Below are positions 1 through 5,273 of a DNA stretch of 13,647 nucleotides, piece after piece (position 1 is the first letter of the stretch; every line of letters starts with the position of its first letter). The position numbers were made by a program, and so were the translations under genes. Below the pieces are notes generated by a model that did not search any database, was not told where the DNA came from, and was given only the letters and a program-made list of their open reading frames with translations. Source of the stretch: OMSK01 sp902492995 (GTDB taxonomy: Bacteria; Bacillota_I; Bacilli_A; RF39; UBA660). The stretch spans positions 1 through 13,647 of the forward strand of contig CABUNR010000029.1 in the NCBI GenBank assembly GCA_902492995.1, read 5' to 3'.

Positions 1-17
1 AAATCTAAATATAAGAA

Positions 18-47
18 AATGTAGTTAAAAAATATCTTAACTACATT
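18..47. repeat. 11-bp inverted repeat upstream of the restriction gene
   Basis: AATGTAGTTAA (18-28) and TTAACTACATT (37-47) are perfect complements around an 8-nt loop. No T-run follows on the plus strand. It could be a weak terminator of a gene left of the window, or an operator or leader hairpin for the restriction gene, whose ribosome binding site lies at 52-57. The sequence alone does not decide. Confidence 0.5.
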
Positions 48-54
48 ATACGAG

Positions 55-807
55 GTGATAAATATAATAAAAAATATTTTAGAATTAAACAAGAAATTTA
101 AAGAGATTAAAAATAAAGGATGGATACAAAGTACTATTAATGGAAATAGTAGTATTGGTAGAACTTTTGAAACACAAATTGGAAATAATGAAAACAGTTT
201 AGAAATACCTGATTATAAAGGGATAGAAATCAAAACAAAAATTAGTAAAAAAAATATTTTTATAACATTATTTAATTGTAAACCTGAGGGATTATATTAT
301 AAGGAAACAGAAAGATTAAAAAATGCATATGGATACTATAATTTCAAATCAAAAGAATACAAAGTATTAAATAATTCTATTTATTGTAAAAAAGAAACTA
401 TAATAGGTGAAAACTATAAGTTTAAATTAAATGTTGATAGGAAAAATGAAAAAATATATTTATATATTTATGATATAAACAATTTACTAATTGAAAACAA
501 TACATATTGGGATTTTGATGTATTAAAAGAAAAATTATATAGAAAAATGAAATATCTCGCCTATGTAAAAGGAATAAAAAAATACACAAAAGATGGAATA
601 TATTTTAAATATACAAGAATTAATTTTTATAAACTTAAAAATTTTGAAGAATTTATAAAGATGATTGAACAAGATAAAATAAGAATTACATTAAAAATAG
701 GAGTTTATAAAAGAGGTAAAAAAAAAGGTAAAACCTATGACCATGGAACTGGTTTTGATATATGTGAAAAAAATATATTAGATTTATATGATGAAATAAT
801 TTTGTAA
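55..807 (+). CDS. MvaI/BcnI-family type II restriction endonuclease
   Basis: Predicted monomeric type II restriction endonuclease of the MvaI/BcnI family; characterised members cut CCWGG or CCSGG sites. The length (about 250 aa) matches MvaI. The match runs through the whole protein: an N-terminal G-N-x(3)-G-x-T-x-E segment (residues 30-39), a PD...EIK nuclease core (P52-D53...E58-I59-K60), and a C-terminal KKGKTYDHGTGF block (223-234) very close to that of MvaI. The start is doubtful. The GTG at 55 lies inside the only good ribosome binding site, GAGGTG (52-57), and has none of its own. Elsewhere in this window GAGGTG is followed by ATG after 5 nt. Here the in-frame codons at that distance are ATA (64 and 67), so initiation may be non-canonical or the ATG may have been lost. 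No modification methyltransferase lies in the window; one could sit just to the left. Target specificity cannot be read from the sequence. Confidence 0.85.
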   Translation: MINIIKNILELNKKFKEIKNKGWIQSTINGNSSIGRTFETQIGNNENSLEIPDYKGIEIKTKISKKNIFITLFNCKPEGLYYKETERLKNAYGYYNFKSKEYKVLNNSIYCKKETIIGENYKFKLNVDRKNEKIYLYIYDINNLLIENNTYWDFDVLKEKLYRKMKYLAYVKGIKKYTKDGIYFKYTRINFYKLKNFEEFIKMIEQDKIRITLKIGVYKRGKKKGKTYDHGTGFDICEKNILDLYDEIIL

Positions 808-892
808 CCAAAAGGTAATGTTCGAATTTTTCGAGTATATTTAATTAAATTAATTTTCTCATAAGAAATTTGGGACTAAGGGATTGCACAAA

Positions 893-919
893 AAAAAGAA
901 CTTACTACAAGTTCTTTTT
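893..919. terminator. Bidirectional intrinsic terminator between restriction gene and tRNA pair
   Basis: AAAAAGAACTT (893-903) pairs perfectly with AAGTTCTTTTT (909-919) around a 5-nt loop. T-rich flanks on both strands let it end the leftward tRNA transcript (tRNA-Pro ends at 929) and the rightward restriction gene transcript. The stretch 808-892 between the restriction stop and this hairpin holds no recognisable gene. Confidence 0.85.
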
Positions 920-928
920 ATTAGTCAA

Positions 929-1005
929 TGGTCGGGAAAACAGGATTTGAACCTGCAACCCCTTGGTCCCAAACCAAGTGCTCTACCAAGTTGAGCCATT
1001 TCCCG
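929..1005 (-). tRNA. tRNA-Pro (UGG)
   Basis: A 77-nt cloverleaf on the minus strand. The acceptor arm is CGGGAAA paired with TTTCCCG, with discriminator A and an encoded CCA (plus-strand TGG at 929-931). The T arm contains GGTTCAAATCC. The anticodon stem CTTGG/CCAAG encloses the loop TTTGGGA, giving anticodon UGG (plus positions 969-971). It is the second gene of a two-tRNA transcript, only 3 nt after tRNA-Arg. Confidence 0.97.
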
Positions 1006-1008
1006 AAA

Positions 1009-1085
1009 TGGTGCGCTCGAAGGGATTCGAACCCCTGACCTTTTGGTTCGTAGCCAAACACTCTATCCAGCTGAGCTACGAGCGC
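1009..1085 (-). tRNA. tRNA-Arg (ACG)
   Basis: A 77-nt cloverleaf on the minus strand. The acceptor arm is GCGCTCG paired with CGAGCGC, with discriminator A and an encoded CCA (plus TGG at 1009-1011). The T arm contains GGTTCGAATCC. The anticodon stem TTTGG/CCAAA encloses CTACGAA, giving anticodon ACG. The first base would be edited to inosine so as to read CGN arginine codons. It is the first gene of the tRNA pair. Confidence 0.97.
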
Positions 1086-1105
1086 GGCTTATCTCCGACT
1101 TCAAA

Positions 1106-1134
1106 AGTATAACATTTTTTTTTAATAAAATCAA
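1106..1134 (-). promoter_or_regulatory. Promoter of the tRNA-Arg/tRNA-Pro operon
   Basis: On the minus strand, TTGATT (1129-1134), a 17-bp spacer and TATACT (1106-1111). The predicted start is near 1099, about 14 nt before the mature tRNA-Arg end, as expected for a stable-RNA promoter. Confidence 0.8.
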
Positions 1135-1198
1135 CCAATTTTTAAAAAATATATAAATATTTTTTAATTTTTATGTTATTTATTCAATAATATGAAAA

Positions 1199-1222
1199 AA
1201 AATAGGCTTTAATGCCTATTTT
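1199..1222 (-). terminator. Intrinsic terminator of hpf
   Basis: A 9-bp stem (1199-1207 with 1214-1222, core TAGGC/GCCTA) and a 6-nt loop, followed on the minus strand by a run of T (plus A-run 1195-1202). The hairpin overlaps the TAG stop codon of hpf (1216-1218). The A/T-rich stretch 1135-1195 between it and the tRNA promoter shows nothing else. Confidence 0.85.
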
Positions 1223-1743
1223 ACATCTATAATTCCATATTGTTCATCATTTCTTCTATAAAGAACTGATACGTCACCTGTTTTAGCATCTTTAAATATA
1301 AAGAAATCATGTCCTAATAAATTCATTTGAAGAATAGCTTCTTCTTCATCCATTGGTTTCATATCTATAACTTTTCTTTTAACTATTTTTTTCTCATCTT
1401 TTTCTTCATCTGATATTTCAAAATCTATAAATGCTGTAACAGTTTCTTTACTATATTTATGCATTCTTGTCTTATTTTTTCTTATTTGTCTTTCAAGCTT
1501 TTCAACAACTAAATCTATTGATGCATATAAATCTTTATTAGAAACTTCAGCTCTTAAAATTGCACCCTTTATAGGTATAGTCACCTCTAATTTGTAATTA
1601 ACACCACTTTCTTTTATTAAAACATTTGCTGTTAATTCGTTTGAATCTTCAAAATACTTATCAAGTTTACCAAGCTTATTCTCAATATATTCTTTTATTG
1701 AACTGGTAACCTCTACTTTACATCCACGAATATTGTATCTCAT
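1216..1743 (-). CDS. hpf: Long-form ribosome hibernation promoting factor
   Basis: Ribosome hibernation promoting factor (HPF), long form. This family binds 70S ribosomes when growth slows and dimerises them into inactive 100S particles. The N-terminal S30AE domain (about residues 1-100) starts MRYNIRGCKVEVTSSIKEYI. A linker rich in E and K follows, then the C-terminal dimerisation domain (about 121-175: KRKVIDMKPMDEEEAILQMNLLGHDFFIF...VLYRR). Its length of 175 aa is normal for long HPF. The ATG at 1741-1743 is chosen because AAAGGGTGAT lies just upstream; the reading frame stays open for 17 further codons, but those overlap the predicted promoter (1766-1794). It lies downstream of the cold-shock gene on the same strand with 60 bp between and no terminator recognised, so it may also be transcribed from the cold-shock promoters. 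Confidence 0.95.
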   Translation of the reverse strand: MRYNIRGCKVEVTSSIKEYIENKLGKLDKYFEDSNELTANVLIKESGVNYKLEVTIPIKGAILRAEVSNKDLYASIDLVVEKLERQIRKNKTRMHKYSKETVTAFIDFEISDEEKDEKKIVKRKVIDMKPMDEEEAILQMNLLGHDFFIFKDAKTGDVSVLYRRNDEQYGIIDVK

Positions 1744-1765
1744 ATCATCACCCTTTCTTAAATAA

Positions 1766-1794
1766 ATTATATCATAAAAAATTAAAATAAACAA
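1766..1794 (-). promoter_or_regulatory. Promoter of hpf
   Basis: On the minus strand, TTGTTT (1789-1794), a 17-bp spacer and a perfect TATAAT (1766-1771). The predicted start near 1759 gives a leader of about 15 nt that includes the ribosome binding site. Confidence 0.75.
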
Positions 1795-1803
1795 AAAAAA
1801 CTA

Positions 1804-2016
1804 CTATACTAAAGCAGTTTTTACTTCGACAACATTTTTTGCTTGTAAACCTTTATCAGTTCTTACAAGTTCAAAATCTACATATTGTCCTTCAACTAAA
1901 GTTTTATAACCTTCTGTTAGGATGGCTGAATAATGAACAAATATATCTTCATGATCATTATATTCAATGAATCCATATCCTTTCTCATTATTAAACCATT
2001 TTACTTTTCCTCTCAT
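1804..2016 (-). CDS. Cold-shock protein (CspA family)
   Basis: A single cold-shock domain (70 aa, the usual size), an OB-fold single-stranded nucleic acid binder that acts as an RNA chaperone. Both RNA-binding motifs are intact: RNP1 as KGYGFIEY and RNP2 as DIFVHY. The N-terminus MRGKVKWFNNEKGYGFI is typical. The ATG at 2014-2016 is chosen because it has a strong site, GAAGGAGGATTTT, in front. The frame is open to an upstream ATG at 2044-2046, which would add the ten residues MKPEELKEDF. That ATG has a possible GAGGT site 9 nt upstream but lies upstream of the start predicted for the proximal promoter. Only a longer transcript from the distal promoter (2149-2177) could use it. No terminator is seen before hpf. 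Confidence 0.96.
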   Translation of the reverse strand: MRGKVKWFNNEKGYGFIEYNDHEDIFVHYSAILTEGYKTLVEGQYVDFELVRTDKGLQAKNVVEVKTALV

Positions 2017-2050
2017 AAAATCCTCCTTCAATTCTTCTGGTTTCATATTT

Positions 2051-2079
2051 AATATACCTCTAAAATTCTATTGTTTCAA
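2051..2079 (-). promoter_or_regulatory. Proximal promoter of the cold-shock gene
   Basis: On the minus strand, TTGAAA (2074-2079), a 17-bp spacer and TATATT (2051-2056). The predicted start near 2044 leaves a leader of about 28 nt before the ATG at 2016. Confidence 0.65.
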
Positions 2080-2148
2080 TAAAAATAAATCCCTAAATTT
2101 CGACATAATATTCAATAAACTAAGAAAATATTTTTAGCGAACAGATCA

Positions 2149-2177
2149 ATAGTATCAATTTATTTACCTACAATCAA
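2149..2177 (-). promoter_or_regulatory. Distal leftward promoter (P3-like) paired with the repeat array
   Basis: On the minus strand, TTGATT (2172-2177), a 17-bp spacer and a suboptimal TACTAT (2149-2154). The predicted start is near 2142. The -35 lies 7 bp from repeat A1 and is the exact mirror (about 2232.5) of the -35 predicted for agrB at 2288-2293. Transcription would run with a leader of about 125 nt into the cold-shock gene. The poor -10 fits a promoter that needs an activator. Confidence 0.5.
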
Positions 2178-2184
2178 TAGTTTT

Positions 2185-2280
2185 TGTTCGAATAGTCGTT
2201 TTAGATGCTCGAATTGTAATTTAAATCCCAAATGAAGATAAAAAAATACATTTCATGCATCTAAAATTACATTTCGCGCA
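2185..2280. promoter_or_regulatory. Mirror-symmetric array of four 13-bp repeats, predicted AgrA (LytTR) operator
   Basis: Four related 13-bp elements. On the plus strand: A1 TGTTCGAATAGTC (2185-2197) and A2 TGCTCGAATTGTA (2206-2218). On the minus strand: B1 TGCATGAAATGTA (2247-2259) and B2 TGCGCGAAATGTA (2268-2280). Within each pair the starts are 21 bp apart, two helical turns, which is how dimeric LytTR response regulators usually bind. The pairs point in opposite directions and are exactly symmetric about 2232.5. The inverted repeats TTTTAGATGC/GCATCTAAAA (2199-2208, 2257-2266) and TGTAATTT/AAATTACA (2215-2222, 2264-2271) are part of this symmetry. The nearby AgrA-like regulator is the obvious binder, but that is inference. 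The 28-bp centre (2219-2246) shows nothing further. Confidence 0.7.
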
Positions 2281-2287
2281 AAAAATA

Positions 2288-2315
2288 TTGAATTATCATA
2301 TTTTTATGATACCAT
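2288..2315 (+). promoter_or_regulatory. Promoter of agrBD (P2-like)
   Basis: TTGAAT (2288-2293), a 16-bp spacer and a weak TACCAT (2310-2315), with a predicted start near 2322. Repeats B1 and B2 would then lie at about -75 to -42, where AgrA sites sit in the S. aureus agr promoters. The small dyad ATCATA/TATGAT (2295-2310) lies inside the spacer. The -10 assignment is uncertain: TATCAT at 2294-2299 and TATAGT at 2319-2324 are alternatives without a matching -35. Confidence 0.45.
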
Positions 2316-2337
2316 CAATATAGTAGTTGGTGATTAT

Positions 2338-2946
2338 ATGAAAAAAAAGTTTTTAAAATTTTCAACAGATTTAATTAAAGAATATTATCCTGAGACAGAT
2401 GATATTAAATTAGATGAATATAGATATAGTCTAGAAGGATTTTATCTAACAATAACAAAATTAATGATTATAATACCACCATCAATAATATTAGGAGTAT
2501 TTAAAGAACTGATAATATTACTGTTATTCTTCAATATATTAAGAGAACCAGCACATGGATTACACGCAACTAAAAGTTGGATATGTCTTTTATCATCATC
2601 CATTATATTTATAGGAATACCTTTTTTATCAAAAAATATATCAATACCATTTTTATTAAAAATTATTCTAGGAATTACTGGGATATTGCTTATATTTAAA
2701 TATGCCCCAGCTGATACAAAAAAAGCTCCTATTATTAAAAAAGAAAATAGAAATAAATATAAATTTATTTCTACTATAAATTGTATAATTCTTACAATTT
2801 TATCCTTAATTATTAAAATTGAAATAATTTCAAACATAATTATTTTCTCAATTTGGACTGAAATATTACTAATTCTCCCTATTACTTACAAAATATTTCA
2901 TTTGAGTTACAATAATTATAAAACATATTTAATGAATATGAATTAA
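2338..2946 (+). CDS. agrB: AgrB-like membrane peptidase for autoinducing peptide
   Basis: Integral-membrane cysteine peptidase that cleaves the C-terminal tail of the AgrD precursor and forms the thiolactone ring of the autoinducing peptide. The length of 202 aa is normal. The catalytic pair is visible in REPAHGLHATKSWIC: H76 and C83, with the same spacing as H77/C84 of S. aureus AgrB. The conserved loop KYAPADTKKAPI follows at about 121-132. Around these lie hydrophobic membrane segments at about 38-68, 80-120 and 142-190. It is the first gene of a rightward pair with agrD (43 bp gap). The ATG at 2338 is preceded by the modest site GTTGGTGAT. A hairpin overlaps its stop codon. Upstream lies the 13-bp repeat array, which suggests autoregulation by AgrA. 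Confidence 0.93.
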   Translation: MKKKFLKFSTDLIKEYYPETDDIKLDEYRYSLEGFYLTITKLMIIIPPSIILGVFKELIILLLFFNILREPAHGLHATKSWICLLSSSIIFIGIPFLSKNISIPFLLKIILGITGILLIFKYAPADTKKAPIIKKENRNKYKFISTINCIILTILSLIIKIEIISNIIIFSIWTEILLILPITYKIFHLSYNNYKTYLMNMN

Positions 2947-2963
2947 ACAGGGCCCGTTTAATT
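2941..2963 (+). repeat. Hairpin between agrB and agrD
   Basis: AATTAAAC (2941-2948) pairs with GTTTAATT (2956-2963) around a 7-nt loop containing GGGCCC, which is GC-rich for this region. No T-run follows, so it is not a typical terminator. It overlaps the agrB stop and lies 26 nt before the agrD start, where it could tune the agrB:agrD expression ratio or mark an RNA processing point. Confidence 0.5.
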
Positions 2964-2989
2964 ATAGAGAATAAAAAGGAGGTATTAAT

Positions 2990-3112
2990 ATGTTTAAGAG
3001 TTTATTTTCAAAAATATTCAAAGCTATTGGAAGTTTAAGCGTATCAAATAGTAGATGCTGGAAAATAGTGATAGACGAACCTGAAATGCCAAAGAGTATG
3101 ATTGAAAGATAA
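2990..3112 (+). CDS. agrD: AgrD-like autoinducing peptide precursor (40 aa)
   Basis: Precursor of the secreted cyclic autoinducing peptide, processed by AgrB and sensed by AgrC. The ORF is short but fits the family in every part. The N-terminus MFKSLFSKIFKAIGSLSV (1-18) is an amphipathic helix for membrane binding. The signal region NSRCWKIVI has the ring cysteine at C23. The acidic C-terminal tail DEPEMPKSMIER (29-40) matches the DE-x-E-x-P tail recognised by AgrB. It has a strong site, AAAAAGGAGG, 7 nt before the ATG. Usual AgrD rings have five residues and end directly before the DE tail. Here five residues lie between C23 and D29, so the product is either a C-W-K-I-V ring with I28 removed, or a six-residue ring ending at I28. 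A lysine in the ring is also uncommon. The N-terminal cut cannot be predicted. Confidence 0.92.
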   Translation: MFKSLFSKIFKAIGSLSVSNSRCWKIVIDEPEMPKSMIER

Positions 3113-3116
3113 AAAT

Positions 3117-3148
3117 AAAAAAAGATTTATGAATTTAAATCTTTTTTT
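3117..3148. terminator. Bidirectional terminator between agrBD and agrAC
   Basis: A 13-bp perfect stem (3117-3129 with 3136-3148), AAAAAAAGATTTA with TAAATCTTTTTTT, and a 6-nt loop. A-runs and T-runs on both sides give a U-tract on either strand. It starts 5 nt after the agrD stop and overlaps the agrC stop codon (3127-3129), so one hairpin ends both convergent arms. Confidence 0.9.
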
Positions 3149-4446
3149 ATATATAAATTTTGAACAAAAAATTTTCCATTAATTTCTCTTGTTTGTTTTA
3201 ATAAAGAATTACCAGCAATAATTTCATTAACTAAAGCTAATCCAACACCACGACCTTTACCTTTTGTCGAATAACCTTCTTTATCAATTTCATCAAATTT
3301 AATACTACCATTATAACTATTTGATAAACTAAATCTTATATTATCTTTTTCATTTACAAATTCAATTACAATTTGTTTATCAGATGCTTTTTCGGCAGCC
3401 TCTATAGCATTATCTAAATAAACACCCAATATTCTACTAATATCCTCTAGATTTTTTTCAAGATTTTTCCAATTTTCTTTTTTTGAAACATCCTTATCAA
3501 TATAAACAAATACTGATATTTTTTTAGACATCATTTTTTTAATTTTAAAATGAATTAATCCCTTAATACCACCTGATGGTAAATTCTTTAATTTAATTAA
3601 CCAATCATTATCTGTAACATCGTCAACATCATTTAAAATATTTCCAAGATATTCTTTAGCTTTTTTATTCGTTTTAGGGATGAAATTATCAATTATAATT
3701 AATTGATTTTTATATTCATGTTGTTTTTTACTTTTATCTACTACTTCATCTTCATAAGTTTTTACATATTCTAGTAATTGACCATATTCTATAGTTAATT
3801 TATTATTTCCAGATTTTTGATTAAAATAACCACAAACAAAATATATTATACCGAACAAAATAAATAGTATAAAAAAATTACTATAACCTTTATTTGAATC
3901 AAAAATTATTGAATATATAATTGAATAACACAAAACAATAGATATTATGGTAGTAAAAATTAAATTAAAAATACGATTTTTGTCATACCATTTCATAATA
4001 TTTCTTATAAGTTTTAATACAAAATTCAACCTAAAAATAATTAAATAAACAATAAATATTCCAATATTTGCAAGCGTAAAACCAATTGATTCCATAAAAA
4101 CTTTAGTATCCAATTTAAACAAAATGAATATTAAAGCAAAAAATGCTTCAGCTATTGCATAACCTAAATATATAAATAAAGTTGCAATTAATGTTTTTGA
4201 AATTGATTTGTTATAAGAAAACTTTAAAATTAAAAATGTAATTAAATTTGTAACCAACGATTTAAAAATTCTATTATAGCCAGTATAATTTAAGTTTATC
4301 ATATAATCAATAACCGAAAAGATAATTATAACATTGAGAACCTTCCAATCAAGTCTAAACTCCTTTCTTATTAATTTGCAAAAAACATAACAATCTAAAA
4401 TATGCGTAAGCAACGCAATTATAAACCAACTAACAATTTCTAACAT
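3127..4446 (-). CDS. agrC: AgrC-like sensor histidine kinase
   Basis: Membrane sensor kinase expected to detect the autoinducing peptide and phosphorylate the AgrA-like regulator. Residues 1-207 carry about six or seven hydrophobic membrane segments and little extracellular domain, as in AgrC. Then come the helical dimerisation region with the phospho-acceptor H243 in QHEYKNQL, and a GHKL ATPase domain with the N box LGVYLDNAIEAAE (N346) and the G box GKGRGVGLALV (396-406). The length of 439 aa is typical. The start ATG (4444-4446) has AAAGGAAT in front and overlaps the end of agrA by 17 bp, so the two are translationally linked. Here agrA precedes agrC, the reverse of the usual agrBDCA order, and both run against agrBD. 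Confidence 0.93.
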   Translation of the reverse strand: MLEIVSWFIIALLTHILDCYVFCKLIRKEFRLDWKVLNVIIIFSVIDYMINLNYTGYNRIFKSLVTNLITFLILKFSYNKSISKTLIATLFIYLGYAIAEAFFALIFILFKLDTKVFMESIGFTLANIGIFIVYLIIFRLNFVLKLIRNIMKWYDKNRIFNLIFTTIISIVLCYSIIYSIIFDSNKGYSNFFILFILFGIIYFVCGYFNQKSGNNKLTIEYGQLLEYVKTYEDEVVDKSKKQHEYKNQLIIIDNFIPKTNKKAKEYLGNILNDVDDVTDNDWLIKLKNLPSGGIKGLIHFKIKKMMSKKISVFVYIDKDVSKKENWKNLEKNLEDISRILGVYLDNAIEAAEKASDKQIVIEFVNEKDNIRFSLSNSYNGSIKFDEIDKEGYSTKGKGRGVGLALVNEIIAGNSLLKQTREINGKFFVQNLYIKKDLNS

Positions 4447-5149
4447 ATTCCTTTAGCTCCTTTTTCTTTTCTCTAGCCAAATAATCAGTTTTATAATCAT
4501 TCTTAAAATAAATTATATTATTCTTCCAATCAATTTTATCAATTTTTTCTGTATTGATTATGCAACTTCTATGAGTCATAAAAAATCTACTATCAAGCAT
4601 ACCAAATAAAGAACTAATATTTTCGTTTACTGAAACGTCATTATAAATAGTTTTAATAATACTTTTTCTATCAATACTATCTCTTATAATATAAACAATA
4701 TCATCAGTATATACTTTATAAGTTATATCAGCTGATTCAAATATTAAAACCTTTTTATTATTGACCTTAAGAATTGCCTTTTTCAAAGTTTTTTCTAAAT
4801 TAATATTACAATCATTATATTTTGATATAAAATCTAATAGCATTATTTGTGCTTTTAAAGCATCATAACCCATATCAACATGAGAAGTAACCAAAATAAT
4901 GATACTATCCCAATCTTCTGTCCTTATCTTTCTAGCAACATCAATTCCAGATAATCCATTAGGAATTTCAATATCCATAACATAAATTTTAGGGCAATCT
5001 TCATTTATCACCTTTTGCATTCTAGTGTTATATTTAGAAAATTCGTCGATAGAATAATCCATATTAACTTTTTTCATAATCTTATTTATAGATTTTATAA
5101 CATTACTTCTAAATACTTCTTCGTCATCATAAACTACGAATTTCATCAT
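4430..5149 (-). CDS. agrA: AgrA-like response regulator (receiver + LytTR)
   Basis: Cytoplasmic response regulator of the agr system. With the start used here (239 aa) the receiver domain opens MMKFVVYDDEEVF with the acidic pair D8-D9, and the phospho-acceptor is D59 in YVMDIEIP. The C-terminal half is a LytTR DNA-binding domain (about 135-235) with the typical block FFMTHRSCIINTEKI. The frame is open to an ATG at 5173, but that codon lies about 6 nt from the predicted transcript start and has no ribosome binding site. GAGGAG (near 5163-5168) precedes the ATG at 5149 by 13 nt, a long gap; the next codon (5146) is also ATG and may be the true start. It is the first gene of the agrA-agrC operon. 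Its likely targets are the 13-bp repeats at 2185-2280. Confidence 0.93.
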   Translation of the reverse strand: MMKFVVYDDEEVFRSNVIKSINKIMKKVNMDYSIDEFSKYNTRMQKVINEDCPKIYVMDIEIPNGLSGIDVARKIRTEDWDSIIILVTSHVDMGYDALKAQIMLLDFISKYNDCNINLEKTLKKAILKVNNKKVLIFESADITYKVYTDDIVYIIRDSIDRKSIIKTIYNDVSVNENISSLFGMLDSRFFMTHRSCIINTEKIDKIDWKNNIIYFKNDYKTDYLAREKKKELKEYVRNC

Positions 5150-5185
5150 AAAATAATACGCGCTCCTCACCATTTGCTTTACGTT

Positions 5186-5214
5186 AATATATAAATATTA
5201 CCATATTTTACCAA
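5186..5214 (-). promoter_or_regulatory. Promoter of agrA-agrC
   Basis: On the minus strand, TTGGTA (5209-5214), a 17-bp spacer and TATATT (5186-5191). The predicted start is near 5179. No copy of the 13-bp repeat is seen here, so agrAC may be expressed constitutively rather than by the autoinduction loop. Confidence 0.65.
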
Positions 5215-5218
5215 TTAT

Positions 5219-5269
5219 TACAATAAAAAAATACAATTATTATGGCAATAATTGTATTTTTTTATTGTA
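5219..5269 (-). terminator. 23-bp perfect hairpin after the AbiEi-like gene
   Basis: Positions 5219-5241 pair perfectly with 5247-5269 around a 5-nt loop (ATGGC). The stem carries a run of seven A/T pairs. It begins 4 nt after the stop of the AbiEi-like gene and ends just before the agrA -35, so it probably acts as an insulating terminator. It is far longer than the other terminators here (9-13 bp). Confidence 0.75.
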
Positions 5270-5273
5270 TTTT

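Noticed and set aside
819..830. TGTTCGAATTTT after the restriction gene, nine bases identical to repeat A1 of the agr operator
   Set aside because: There is no second copy 21 bp away on either side and no promoter next to it. TTCGAA is palindromic and also occurs in isolation at the window end (13639), so this is likely chance.
2068..2106. Minus-strand 12-codon ORF MSKFRDLFLLKQ in the leader before the cold-shock gene, superficially like a small amphipathic peptide
   Set aside because: It has no ribosome binding site and ends inside the proximal promoter. A 12-codon frame is expected by chance.
2232..2264. Plus-strand ATG with ten codons (MKIKKYISCI) in the repeat region
   Set aside because: Too short, no ribosome binding site, and it lies upstream of the predicted agrB transcript start.
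2442..2837. 131-codon minus-strand frame opposite agrB
   Set aside because: It is the antisense of a membrane protein gene with clear catalytic residues. It has no ribosome binding site and no recognisable domain.
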